Source of the DNA: Acidobacteriota bacterium | GTDB taxonomy: Bacteria > Acidobacteriota > Polarisedimenticolia > J045 | NCBI GenBank assembly: GCA_030949985.1 | Contig: JAUZRX010000017.1 | Span: 163,782-227,781, forward strand | Direction: 5' to 3' | DNA: 64,000 nucleotides | In this document: piece after piece, positions 25,598-34,294 of the stretch | How the letters are laid out: each line of letters opens with the position of its first letter | Position numbering within the stretch: the stretch's first letter is position 1 | The notes under the pieces: generated by a model | Told to the model about the DNA's origin: nothing | Databases searched by the model: none | The model's input: the letters and a program-made list of their open reading frames with translations, nothing else | Made by a program: the position numbers and the translations under genes

Positions 25598-26440
25598 TCA
25601 CTCACCGCGCAGGAAAGCGGTCAGAACCTTGAAGGCGCGGCCCTGGGCGTCTTCGCTCCAGCCGTTGGCCCGGGGGTCGAAGAGATCGGTTCCGGCGCCC
25701 TCGATCGCCTCCACGCGGGCCGTGACACCGGCGGCCTCGAAAGCCTCGGCGATGGCCTGTCGCTGGGCCCGGTGGAAGACGCCGCTGGCCCCGCCCACCA
25801 GCAGCAGCACCGGGGCCCGGCAGCCCGCGAGAGCGTCGGGAGTCCACTCGAGCAGGGTGGAATCGAGGGCCACCGCCGCAACGTCTTCGGCATGACGCCG
25901 GGCCCAGGTGTAGGCCCAGTAGCCTCCCACGGCGCTGCCGAAGAGGGCCACGCCCCGGTCATCGCTGCGCGGATCTTCCCGCAGCCGCCGGGCGGCGGCA
26001 TCCAGCAGGGCCAGGGCCCGCCGTTCGGCCACACCCTTCTGGAGTTCTTCGACGGCCAGCCGATGCCGCGGTTCGACCCCGTCGAAGAGGTCGGGGACCG
26101 CGACGAGGAACCCCGCTTCCGCCAGCCGGCGGGCCTGGTCGCGGATCTCGGGGCTCACCCCCCAGCGGCTGGGCACGAGCACCAGCGGGTGCAGGGAGGC
26201 ATTCTGGTTTTCGGGGCCGACGACGAAGAGACGGCCGGCGGGCTCGACGCCGGGGGCCTTCTCCCACGATCCCGGCTGCCCCTTGTCGGCGGGCTGCGGG
26301 CTGGCGGGGGGCGGCTGGACGATGGACGCCAGCGGCCGGCCGTAGGAGAGTTCATCCTCGTTCCGGGCCGTGCAGCCGCAGGTCAGGGCCAGGCTCGTCG
26401 CGGTGACGAGCAGCAGCAGCCGCAGAAGTCCCACCTTCAT
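25598..26440 (-). CDS. Dienelactone-hydrolase-like lipoprotein lacking the usual histidine
   Basis: A 280-residue exported protein with a signal sequence and a probable lipobox ending at Cys (LALTCGC). The body is an alpha/beta-hydrolase of dienelactone hydrolase type: the nucleophile elbow is FGSAVGG with Ser169 in place of the more common Cys, and LVAVPDLFDG precedes it. The region that normally holds the catalytic His (GAGH) reads GAGTDLFDPRANGW, with Thr251 at that place. The protein may be inactive, use another His, or bind rather than cleave its ligand. The CoaE-FolD genes lie upstream on the same strand after 75 bases. Confidence 0.65.
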   Translation of the reverse strand: MKVGLLRLLLLVTATSLALTCGCTARNEDELSYGRPLASIVQPPPASPQPADKGQPGSWEKAPGVEPAGRLFVVGPENQNASLHPLVLVPSRWGVSPEIRDQARRLAEAGFLVAVPDLFDGVEPRHRLAVEELQKGVAERRALALLDAAARRLREDPRSDDRGVALFGSAVGGYWAYTWARRHAEDVAAVALDSTLLEWTPDALAGCRAPVLLLVGGASGVFHRAQRQAIAEAFEAAGVTARVEAIEGAGTDLFDPRANGWSEDAQGRAFKVLTAFLRGE

Positions 26441-26515
26441 TCGGATCGCTCCCTTCCTGGCGTGGTGCCCGCCACGGGCAGGGATTATGCACGAAGCGGC
26501 GCCGGGTGGCAGGGC

Positions 26516-27148
26516 TCAGGTCCGTCCGCCCAGGAGCCGATAGACCCGTTCCACCTGCCGCCGGGTCTGCTCGACGGCGTGCCCGTTGTCGATGACGTGG
26601 TCGGCCAGGGCGATTTTTTCCTCCTCCGGCATCTGGGCGCCGATCCGTCGCCGGGCCTCTTCGACCGACAGCCCCCGCCGCTCCACCAGGCGGCGCACGC
26701 GGACCTCCAGGGGGGCGGTGACCACCACCAGTCGGTCGAAGCGGGTATGACGCCCGGTTTCCACCAGCAGCGCCGCCTCGTAGATCAGTACCCCGGGAGG
26801 TGGATCGCGCTCGAGGATCCGGGCGATGCGGGCTTCGCTGACCTCGATCACGAGTGGATGGAGCAGGGCTTCGAGCCGCCGTCGGGCCGCCGGGTCGGAG
26901 AACACGCGCCGTCCCAGGCGGCTCCGGTCGACGCCCCCCCGCGGGTCGAGGACCTCTTCGCCGAAATGCTCGCGCACGGGGGCGACTCCCGCGCCTCCTG
27001 GAGCCAGGAGCTGGTGAACGATGGGGTCGGCATCGATGACCGCGGCGCCGAGGTCGGCGAAGATCCCGGCCACGGTGGTCTTGCCCGTGGCGATGCCCCC
27101 GGTCAGGCCCGCCAGCAGGCAGCCGCCGTGCCGAGCGGGGGAGGGCAT
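26516..27148 (-). CDS. coaE: Dephospho-CoA kinase
   Basis: Last step of coenzyme A synthesis, phosphorylating the ribose 3'-OH of dephospho-CoA. The 210-residue protein has the P-loop GLTGGIATGKTTV near the start, the substrate-site DADPIVHQLL, LIYEAALLVE (the ExPLLFE-like motif), and a LID/arginine-rich RRIGAQMPEEEK segment. Size is normal. I chose ATG 27148, two bases after the folD stop; an ATG at 27163 inside folD is in frame and adds five residues. It is co-directional with folD and the lipoprotein gene, forming a short operon. Confidence 0.93.
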   Translation of the reverse strand: MPSPARHGGCLLAGLTGGIATGKTTVAGIFADLGAAVIDADPIVHQLLAPGGAGVAPVREHFGEEVLDPRGGVDRSRLGRRVFSDPAARRRLEALLHPLVIEVSEARIARILERDPPPGVLIYEAALLVETGRHTRFDRLVVVTAPLEVRVRRLVERRGLSVEEARRRIGAQMPEEEKIALADHVIDNGHAVEQTRRQVERVYRLLGGRT

Positions 27149-27150
27149 GG

Positions 27151-28083
27151 TCAGCCCGTCCATCCTGCGCTGCGGCGGGCTCCCTCGAGGGTGTTTTCCA
27201 GCAGCATCGCCACGGTCAGCGGACCCACGCCTCCCGGCACCGGTGTCACGGCCCCGGCCCGCTCCCGCGCTTCGCCGAAGTGCACGTCGCCGACCAGGGT
27301 GTGGCCCTTTTTGAGGAAGCGCTCCCAGCGGCGCGGCTGGCCGCTGAGCAGGTCCTCGGCCAGTTCCCGGTCGTCGACGCGGTTGATCCCCACGTCGATC
27401 ACCACCGCGCCCGGCTTGATGTGGCGTCCGCGGATCAGTCCGGGCCGGCCCACCGAGGCGACGAGGACGTCGGCCCGGGAGCAGACGGCCTCCAGGTCAC
27501 GGGTCCGCGAGTGACAGACGGTCACCGTGGCGTGGCGGGCGAGCAGCAGCAAGGCGGCCGGCTTGCCGACGATGTTGGAGCGTCCGACGATCACCACCTC
27601 GGCCCCGCGAAGCGAGGTGCCCGCCTCGTCCAGCTGGGCCAGGATGCCCTTCGGGGTGCAGGGGACGAAGCCGCCCTGCTGGCCGAGCAGGAGTCTGCCC
27701 GCGGAAACCGGATGGAAGCCGTCGACGTCTTTTTCCGGCGGTACGGCCTGCTGGATCTCCTCCGCATCCAGGTGGTCGGGGAGGGGGAGTTGGACCAGGA
27801 TGCCGTGGAAACGCGGATCGTCGGCCATGCGGCCGATGGCGTCGAGCACCTGGGCGCGACTGGCCTCGGCCGGCAGGCGCAGGATCTGCGAGTGCATGCC
27901 GGTTTCCAGCGCGGACTTCTCCTTGTTTCGCACGTAGACCGCGCTGGCCGGGTCCTGGCCCACGAGTACCACTCCCAGGCCCGGAGGATGGCCGACCCGG
28001 CGGACGAAGTCTTCCACGCCCCGGGCGACCTGTTGTCGGATCTTGGCGGCCAGGGCTTTGCCGTCGAGGATGCGGGCGCTCAC
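27151..28083 (-). CDS. folD: Bifunctional methylenetetrahydrofolate dehydrogenase/cyclohydrolase
   Basis: One-carbon metabolism enzyme that interconverts 5,10-methylene-THF, methenyl-THF and 10-formyl-THF with NADP. The 310-residue protein has Tyr50 and catalytic Lys54 in YVRNKEKSA, QLPLPDHLD, the PCTPKGI signature and VVIVGRSNIVGKPAALLL for cofactor binding, ending in PVPGGVGPLTVAMLLENT. The GTG at 28083 is the start, after AGGAGAG; GTG overlaps the preceding stop (GTGA). All catalytic motifs are intact. Confidence 0.95.
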   Translation of the reverse strand: MSARILDGKALAAKIRQQVARGVEDFVRRVGHPPGLGVVLVGQDPASAVYVRNKEKSALETGMHSQILRLPAEASRAQVLDAIGRMADDPRFHGILVQLPLPDHLDAEEIQQAVPPEKDVDGFHPVSAGRLLLGQQGGFVPCTPKGILAQLDEAGTSLRGAEVVIVGRSNIVGKPAALLLLARHATVTVCHSRTRDLEAVCSRADVLVASVGRPGLIRGRHIKPGAVVIDVGINRVDDRELAEDLLSGQPRRWERFLKKGHTLVGDVHFGEARERAGAVTPVPGGVGPLTVAMLLENTLEGARRSAGWTG

Positions 28084-28733
28084 GGTTGCTCTCCTGCGGC
28101 GGCCGGGGCGGCCACCGGTACCTTGTCGAAAGGAATGCGGATGCGGTGGGTGGTGGAACCCACTTGGACGAAGGGGAGTTCGAGGAGTAGCCGGCGGGCC
28201 TCCGGCGAGGGTTCGGGGAAGATCAGCAGCCCTTCCCGGCGGCTTCCCGGGGCCAGGTCCACGGGGCCGTCGAGGAGCCCCTGCATGAACCGGCGCACCT
28301 CCGAGGCGGCCGGCCCCGACTCCCGGTCGGGTCGCAGCCACTCGAAGGCCCGGGTGTAGTCCAGCGGCGCGGTGCTGACCCGGCCCTTGTCGGGCCACAG
28401 CCGCAGGCTCTGGGTCTCGAGATGGACGGGCAGATCGCCGGTGGCCGCGATGGTCAGCCGCAGGGTCAGCCAGCGGCGACGATCGCGCCGCCCGGCGAGC
28501 GGGTCGCCGGTATCGGGGAAGCGCCGGCGGATCCAGGCCGCCCGCTCGGAGGCGGACAGGGCCTGGACCTCCACGTGCAGTCCCGGTCTGTCGAAGCGCA
28601 CGACGGAGGAGGGGGCGAGGGGCCGGCCCTGAGCGTCGAGGGGGGCCATGACCCAGGGGCCGGCGGGGGGCCTGGAGCCCGCGCAGTTCCCCAGCAGGGC
28701 GCATACCAGAACCGGCAGCAGGAGCCTCCGCAT
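28080..28733 (-). CDS. Uncharacterised exported protein/probable lipoprotein
   Basis: A 217-residue protein beginning at ATG 28733 after GAGGAGGT, with a signal sequence and a Cys at the end of [14 protein letters not shown]. The residue before Cys is Asn rather than Gly/Ala/Ser, so lipidation is less certain. The rest is a predicted beta-rich domain with many Arg and Pro residues (for example [20 protein letters not shown] and [24 protein letters not shown]), resembling immunoglobulin-like periplasmic domains. I do not recognise a family. It overlaps folD by four bases, so its translation is coupled to folD, and it is divergent from uvrA. Confidence 0.6.
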   Translation of the reverse strand: MRRLLLPVLVCALLGNCAGSRPPAGPWVMAPLDAQGRPLAPSSVVRFDRPGLHVEVQALSASERAAWIRRRFPDTGDPLAGRRDRRRWLTLRLTIAATGDLPVHLETQSLRLWPDKGRVSTAPLDYTRAFEWLRPDRESGPAASEVRRFMQGLLDGPVDLAPGSRREGLLIFPEPSPEARRLLLELPFVQVGSTTHRIRIPFDKVPVAAPAAAGEQP

Positions 28734-28844
28734 CGTGACCTCCTCGAGCCCGGCCGCGGAGGCGGTCCGCAGATCGCCGACGGGCTCTCGTGGCGCCGAC
28801 AGCATAGAATGATCGTTTCGCCCAAGCTAGGAGCCGAAGCGCTG

Positions 28845-31655
28845 ATGGAGTCCTACATCCACGTTCGTGGTGCCGCCGAGCACAACCTGAAAAAAATCGA
28901 CGTGCGGATCCCCCGCCACCGGCTGGTGGTGGTCACCGGCGTCAGTGGGTCGGGGAAGTCCTCGCTGGCCTTCGACACGATCTACGCCGAGGGGCAGCGC
29001 CGCTACGTGGAGTCCCTCTCGGCCTACGCCCGGCAGTTTCTCGAGATGATGCAGAAGCCCGAAGTCGAGTCCATCGAAGGACTTTCACCGGCGATCTCCA
29101 TCGAACAGAAGACGACCTCCCGCAACCCTCGCTCCACCGTCGGGACGGTGACCGAGATCTATGACTACCTGCGCCTGCTCTTCGCGCGGATCGGCCGGCC
29201 CCACTGCCCGCACTGCGGCAAGGAGATCACCCGGCGCACCGTGCAGCAGATCGTCGACGCGGTGCTCGAGCTGCCGGAAGAGAGCCGGGTGCAGGTGCTG
29301 GCCCCGGTGGTTCGCTCGCGCAAGGGGCATTACCGCAGGGATCTCGAAGGCTGGGCCAGGCAGGGCTTCGTCCGCGCGCGCGTCGATGGCAAGATCATCG
29401 ACCTCGATCAGCCCCCGGACCTGGACCGGAAGAAGGTCCACGACATCGACATCATCGTCGATCGCCTGGTGCTGCGGGACGACATCCGCGGCCGCTTGAC
29501 CGACTCGGTGGAGACGGCTCTCAAGCTGGGGGAGGGCCTGGTGCGGGTGCTCGTCGGTCCGGACGCCGAGGAACGGCTCTACTCCGAGCATTACTCCTGC
29601 CCGGAGCATGGCGTTTCGATTCCCGAGATGAGCCCCCGGGCTTTCTCCTTCAACTCGCCCTACGGCGCCTGTCCGGCCTGCAGCGGCCTGGGAGTGGATC
29701 GGGAATTCGACCCGGAGAAGATCGTCGTCGACCCCGATGCGCCCGTCGTTCGGGGCGCCATCGAGCTGTGGTCGGGCCAGGATTCCTATCTCGGTGAGAT
29801 GGTGGCGGTGGTCTTGCGGGCCCACCGCGTGCCGGTCAACACCAAGTGGAAAGATCTGCCGCGCCGGGTACAGCGCATCGTGATGTACGGCTCGGGCAAG
29901 GAGGAGTACGACTTCGTCTTCCGTTCCGACCGGTCGCGCTATGCCGTCCGCCGGCCCTTTGAAGGAGTGATCCCCCGTCTGCTCCGCCGCTTGAAGGAGA
30001 CTTCTTCCGAATCCGTGCGGGAGGACCTCGAGCGTTACATGTCCTCGTCGCCCTGCTCGGAGTGTGACGGCGCCCGGCTGCGCCCGGAAGTCCTGGCGGT
30101 CACCGTGGGGGCGAAGAACATCGCCGAGGCGACGGCCATGACCGTCGAGCAGGCGGGCCGGCATTTCCGCTCGCTGCGCCTGACGCGCCGGGAGCGTCAG
30201 ATCGCCCGGCTGATTCTCAAGGAGATTCGCGAGCGCCTCGGCTTTCTCGAGAACGTGGGGTTGGGCTACCTGACCCTCGACCGGGCGGCGGCCACCCTCT
30301 CCGGTGGAGAAGGGCAGCGCATCCGGCTGGCGACCCAGATCGGATCCCGGCTCACCGGGGTGCTCTACGTGCTCGACGAGCCTTCCATCGGCCTGCACCA
30401 GCGGGACAACCGCCGCCTGCTGGATACCCTGATGTCGATGCGGGACCTGGGGAACACGGTGATCGTCGTCGAACACGACGAAGAGACCATCCGCAGCGCC
30501 GACCACGTGATCGACCTGGGTCCGGGCGCCGGAGAACTCGGTGGCGAGGTCGTCGTCGCCGGCACCCCGGAACAGGTCGCCGCCTGCCCGCGCTCCCTGA
30601 CCGGACAGTACCTCTCCGGGAAACGGCGGATCGAAACGCCCGCGCGGCGGCAGGCGCCCGACGGGCGCTGGCTGACCGTACGGGGAGCCCGGCAGCACAA
30701 CCTGCAGAACATCGATGCCCGTCTCCCCGTGGGCCTGCTGACCTGCGTGACGGGGGTTTCCGGCTCCGGCAAGTCGACCCTGGTCAACCAGACCCTCTAC
30801 CCGGCCATGCGTCGCCATTTCGGCATGCTCTCCGAGCGCCCCGGTGAGCACGACGCCATCGAAGGTCTCGAGCACTTCGACAAGATCGTGGACATCGACC
30901 AGTCGCCGATCGGTCGCACGCCCCGCAGCAACCCGGCGACCTACGTGGGGTTGCTCACGCCGATCCGCGAGCTCCTGGCCCAGGTCCCCGAAGCCCGGGC
31001 GCGAGGCTATCGTCCCGGACGTTTTTCCTTCAACGTCAAAGGCGGGCGCTGCGAGGCCTGCGAAGGTTGCGGAGTGATCCGCATCGAGATGCACTTCCTG
31101 CCGGACGTCTTCGTGACTTGCGAAGAATGTCGCGGACGGCGCTACAACCGGGAGACTCTCGAGGTGCGGTGGAAGGGGCGCTCGATCGCCGAGATCCTCG
31201 AGCTGACCGTGGCCCAGGCCCTGGAGTTTTTCTCCGCCGTCCCCCAGGTCGAGCGGCGGCTGAGCACCCTGGTCGACGTGGGGCTCGGTTACCTGCGCCT
31301 GGGCCAGCAGGCCACGACTCTTTCCGGCGGGGAGGCCCAGCGGGTCAAGCTGGCCAAGGAGCTCTCCCGGCGCAGTACCGGCCGCACCCTCTACCTGCTC
31401 GACGAGCCCACCACCGGACTTCACTTCGAGGACGTGCGCAAGTTGCTGGAGGTACTCGTACGGTTGCGCGACGAGGGCAATACCATCGTGGTCATCGAAC
31501 ACAATCTCGACGTGATCAAGACCGCCGACTGGGTCCTGGACCTGGGTCCCGAGGGGGGCGCCGGGGGGGGGCGGATCGTCGCCGAGGGGACGCCCGAGAC
31601 GCTGGCGGCACAGCGGGAGTCCTGGACCGGGCGTTACCTGGCGGATCATCTCTGA
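28845..31655 (+). CDS. uvrA: Excinuclease ABC subunit A
   Basis: DNA-damage recognition subunit of nucleotide excision repair, 936 residues and full length. Both ABC modules are complete: Walker [20 protein letters not shown] and signature LSGGEGQR in the first, [17 protein letters not shown] and [15 protein letters not shown] in the second. A Zn module has CPACSGLG preceded by CPEHG (one ligand His instead of Cys, seen in other UvrA proteins), and CEACEGCG with CEECRG forms the C-terminal Zn finger. ATG 28845 is chosen because TAGGAG precedes it and UvrA proteins begin this way; an ATG at 28809 has no ribosome site. A good -10 box, TAGAAT (28805-28810), lies upstream but without a clear -35. 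Confidence 0.97.
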   Translation: MESYIHVRGAAEHNLKKIDVRIPRHRLVVVTGVSGSGKSSLAFDTIYAEGQRRYVESLSAYARQFLEMMQKPEVESIEGLSPAISIEQKTTSRNPRSTVGTVTEIYDYLRLLFARIGRPHCPHCGKEITRRTVQQIVDAVLELPEESRVQVLAPVVRSRKGHYRRDLEGWARQGFVRARVDGKIIDLDQPPDLDRKKVHDIDIIVDRLVLRDDIRGRLTDSVETALKLGEGLVRVLVGPDAEERLYSEHYSCPEHGVSIPEMSPRAFSFNSPYGACPACSGLGVDREFDPEKIVVDPDAPVVRGAIELWSGQDSYLGEMVAVVLRAHRVPVNTKWKDLPRRVQRIVMYGSGKEEYDFVFRSDRSRYAVRRPFEGVIPRLLRRLKETSSESVREDLERYMSSSPCSECDGARLRPEVLAVTVGAKNIAEATAMTVEQAGRHFRSLRLTRRERQIARLILKEIRERLGFLENVGLGYLTLDRAAATLSGGEGQRIRLATQIGSRLTGVLYVLDEPSIGLHQRDNRRLLDTLMSMRDLGNTVIVVEHDEETIRSADHVIDLGPGAGELGGEVVVAGTPEQVAACPRSLTGQYLSGKRRIETPARRQAPDGRWLTVRGARQHNLQNIDARLPVGLLTCVTGVSGSGKSTLVNQTLYPAMRRHFGMLSERPGEHDAIEGLEHFDKIVDIDQSPIGRTPRSNPATYVGLLTPIRELLAQVPEARARGYRPGRFSFNVKGGRCEACEGCGVIRIEMHFLPDVFVTCEECRGRRYNRETLEVRWKGRSIAEILELTVAQALEFFSAVPQVERRLSTLVDVGLGYLRLGQQATTLSGGEAQRVKLAKELSRRSTGRTLYLLDEPTTGLHFEDVRKLLEVLVRLRDEGNTIVVIEHNLDVIKTADWVLDLGPEGGAGGGRIVAEGTPETLAAQRESWTGRYLADHL

Positions 31656-31859
31656 CCCCCGTTCGGGGGGCGGTGTCGGCCGGAGGGGGGGCGCCGGCGG
31701 AGGGTGTATCCCGCCGGCGGCGATTGCATCCCTTGGAAGGACCGCGGGCGCCCCCCCGCTCGGAGTCCGACCGGGATAGACTGCCCCTTCCGCAGGGGGG
31801 CGCCCGCGGTCACTTACCCGTCCCCGTCGCCTGCCCCGGGCAGGCAGGAGGTTGAGCCG

Positions 31860-33218
31860 ATGCGAGTCCAGTGGGCCGCGGCCTTTGTCGCCGCGCTAAC
31901 CGTGGGTGGGACCCTGGCGGCCGACCCGCCCCTGACGCTCTCACGAGCCGCCTGTACCGCGCTGGCCAACAGCCGCGCGGTGCTGGCCGCCGATGCCTCC
32001 GCCAAGGCCGCCGCCGCGCGGGCCCGCCAGGCCCGTGCCCACCGGCTGCCCCAGGTGGACTTCTCGGAGGTCTACCACCGGACCGACAGTCCGGCGGAGA
32101 GCTTCGCCCTGCAACTCAACCAGGAACGCTTCGACATGCAGGCTTTCTTCGGGTCGGATCCCAACGACCCGGATCCCCTCACCACCTGGATCTCCCGCCT
32201 CGAGGTGGTCCAGCCGATCTACACCGGCGGCAAGCTCTCGGCGCGGATCGCCCAGGCCTCCCTGTTCAGTCAGGCCGAGGCTCTCGGGAGCCGGCACACC
32301 CTCGAGCAGGTGACCTTCGAAACCATCACCGCCTATACGAACCTGGCCAAGGCGCGGGAGTACCTGGGGCTGCTCGAAAAGGCCCGCAACACCACCGCCG
32401 AGCACGTGGCCCTGGCCGAGGACTATGCCGAAGAGGGGTTGATCGTCGAAGCCGAGTTGCTCAAGGCCCGGGTCTACCTGGCCAAGATGGGCGAGTTGGT
32501 CGAGCAGGCCCGCAGCGGCGCCGAACTCGCCGCCGCCGCGTTGAATTTTCACATGGGGTTGCCCCAGTCCACCAGTCACGAACTGGCGCCCCTGCCGCCG
32601 ACTCCGACGATCGAGGGCGACCTGGACCAGTGGATCGAGCGTGCCCTGGCCGCCCGGCGTGATCTGGGAGCCGCCCGGCACAAGCTCGAGGCGGGACGGC
32701 TGGAGGTCAAGGCCGCCACGGCGGGCTATCGCCCGGAAGTGGCCCTGATCGGTCGTTACGAGTGGTACGACGACGTCGCCTTCGGCAACCACGGCAAGTC
32801 CACCACGTTGATGGGAGTCGCGCGCATCAACCTTTTCCGGGGTGGTGCCGACAAGGCCGCGCGGGCGGCGGCACGGCACCAGGCCTCGGCCTGGGAGTCC
32901 AACGTTCAGCGCTTCGAAGAGGGGGTGACCCTGCAAGTGCGCCAGGCCTGGCAGGAACTGCTCACCGCCCGCGCCCGCCGCGAGACCGCCCTGGCCTCGC
33001 TGGCGGCGGCGGAGGAGTCCCTGCGGGTGCGCGAAGAGCGCTTCCGGCAGGGGCTGGACAAGATGATCGACCTGCTCGACGCCGAAACTCAGCTTCGCGA
33101 GGCCTCGGTGCGCGAGCTGGTGGCCCGTTACGACACGACGCTGGCCACGTACCGGTTGCTGCATGCATCCGGGCTGTCCCTGTTCGAAGCCGAGCATCTT
33201 TCGGAGGAGTGCCGATGA
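31860..33218 (+). CDS. TolC-family outer-membrane channel protein
   Basis: A 452-residue exported outer-membrane factor of a tripartite pump. The signal peptide (AAAFVAALTVGGTLAA) is followed by two repeated halves of long helices and strands. VVQPIYTGGKLSARIAQA and the later VARINLFRGGADKAARAAA are the paired membrane-strand regions typical of TolC-like proteins. It starts with ATG after AGGAGG. Its stop overlaps the ATG of the adaptor gene (ATGA), so the three pump genes are translationally coupled. Confidence 0.9.
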   Translation: MRVQWAAAFVAALTVGGTLAADPPLTLSRAACTALANSRAVLAADASAKAAAARARQARAHRLPQVDFSEVYHRTDSPAESFALQLNQERFDMQAFFGSDPNDPDPLTTWISRLEVVQPIYTGGKLSARIAQASLFSQAEALGSRHTLEQVTFETITAYTNLAKAREYLGLLEKARNTTAEHVALAEDYAEEGLIVEAELLKARVYLAKMGELVEQARSGAELAAAALNFHMGLPQSTSHELAPLPPTPTIEGDLDQWIERALAARRDLGAARHKLEAGRLEVKAATAGYRPEVALIGRYEWYDDVAFGNHGKSTTLMGVARINLFRGGADKAARAAARHQASAWESNVQRFEEGVTLQVRQAWQELLTARARRETALASLAAAEESLRVREERFRQGLDKMIDLLDAETQLREASVRELVARYDTTLATYRLLHASGLSLFEAEHLSEECR

Positions 33219-34294
33219 AGACCCGCAGCGCAGTTGCACTGAGCCTCGTTGCCCTGCTGGCCCTGTTGGCCGGCTGCAGCAAGAAGACGCCTGAAAAGGC
33301 GGAGGCCGCCTTCGAGCCGGTCCGGGCCCACATCGTTCCCGTCGAGCGCTTGAGCCGACAGGAGCAGATCGAGGTCTACGGGTTGGTACAGCCGGGCCGG
33401 CAGTCCTTCCTCTCGGGCCGGGTCGTGGGTCCCGTGGTGGCGGTGAAGGTCGACGCGGGCCAGCGGGTGGCCAAGGGTGACGAACTGGTGGTCATCCAGC
33501 CCCAGGCCATCGAGGGCCAGGTGGCTCAGGCCCGCGGAGCCCTGGCCCAGGCGGAAGCCGCCTTCGCGATGGCCGAGAAAAACTTCCTTCGCTTCGAGCG
33601 ACTGCACGAGAAGAAGGCCGCCTCCGACGTGGAACTGGACATGGCGCGCATGCACTACGAGCAGGCTCAGGGCGCCGTGCAGCAGGCGCGCGGGGCGGTC
33701 GAGGCCGCCCGGGCGGTGGCCCAGGACGCCGTCATTCGCGCCCCCTTCGACGCCCGGGTGGTCGACACCCTGGTGGAGGTGGGAGACCTTGCGGCACCCG
33801 GCCGTCCCCTGGTGCGGGTGGAGTCCCTGTCGGGGTCTCAGCTCTGGCTGAGCGTGCGGGAGAGCGACATCGCCCGTATTCAGCTCGGTGACCGGCTGCC
33901 GGTGGCCTTCGACTCCCGTGCCGACCTGGGTAAGGTCGAGGGGGTGGTGGACGAGATCCTGCCGGCGGCGGACCCGGCGACCCACACCTTCACCGTCAAG
34001 ATCGGGCTCGAGGGGCTGGCCGTGCCTTCCGGCATCTCCGGACGGGCCTGGCTGCCCGGCCCGGTGAGCGACGCGCTGGTCCTCGACCAGGCCGCCGTGC
34101 ATCGGCGGGGTGGACTCGAGCTGGTGGTGGTGCGGGACGAGGAGGGACGCGCCCGGACTCGGGCCGTGACCACCGGCGCGAGGGTCGATGGGCAGCGTGT
34201 CGAAATCCTCTCCGGCCTGGGTGAGGGGATGCAGGTGGTACTCGACGCTCCCGGGCCCCTGGCCGACGGAACCCCCGTGGAGGTGTTGCGATGA
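33215..34294 (+). CDS. RND efflux periplasmic adaptor lipoprotein
   Basis: A 359-residue membrane-fusion protein linking the RND pump to the TolC-like channel. It has a lipoprotein signal with lipobox LLAGC, a split lipoyl/barrel-sandwich domain (GRVVGPVVAVKVDAGQRV early and VIRAPFDARVVDTLVEVGD later), an alpha-hairpin between them (residues about 95-165) and beta-barrel plus membrane-proximal domains. Start and stop overlap the neighbouring genes by four bases each. The substrate cannot be told from the adaptor. Confidence 0.93.
   Translation: MKTRSAVALSLVALLALLAGCSKKTPEKAEAAFEPVRAHIVPVERLSRQEQIEVYGLVQPGRQSFLSGRVVGPVVAVKVDAGQRVAKGDELVVIQPQAIEGQVAQARGALAQAEAAFAMAEKNFLRFERLHEKKAASDVELDMARMHYEQAQGAVQQARGAVEAARAVAQDAVIRAPFDARVVDTLVEVGDLAAPGRPLVRVESLSGSQLWLSVRESDIARIQLGDRLPVAFDSRADLGKVEGVVDEILPAADPATHTFTVKIGLEGLAVPSGISGRAWLPGPVSDALVLDQAAVHRRGGLELVVVRDEEGRARTRAVTTGARVDGQRVEILSGLGEGMQVVLDAPGPLADGTPVEVLR

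Noticed and set aside
28805..28844. LexA/SOS box ahead of uvrA
   Set aside because: A -10-like TAGAAT is present but no CTGT-N8-ACAG or GAAC-N4-GTTC type dyad was found.
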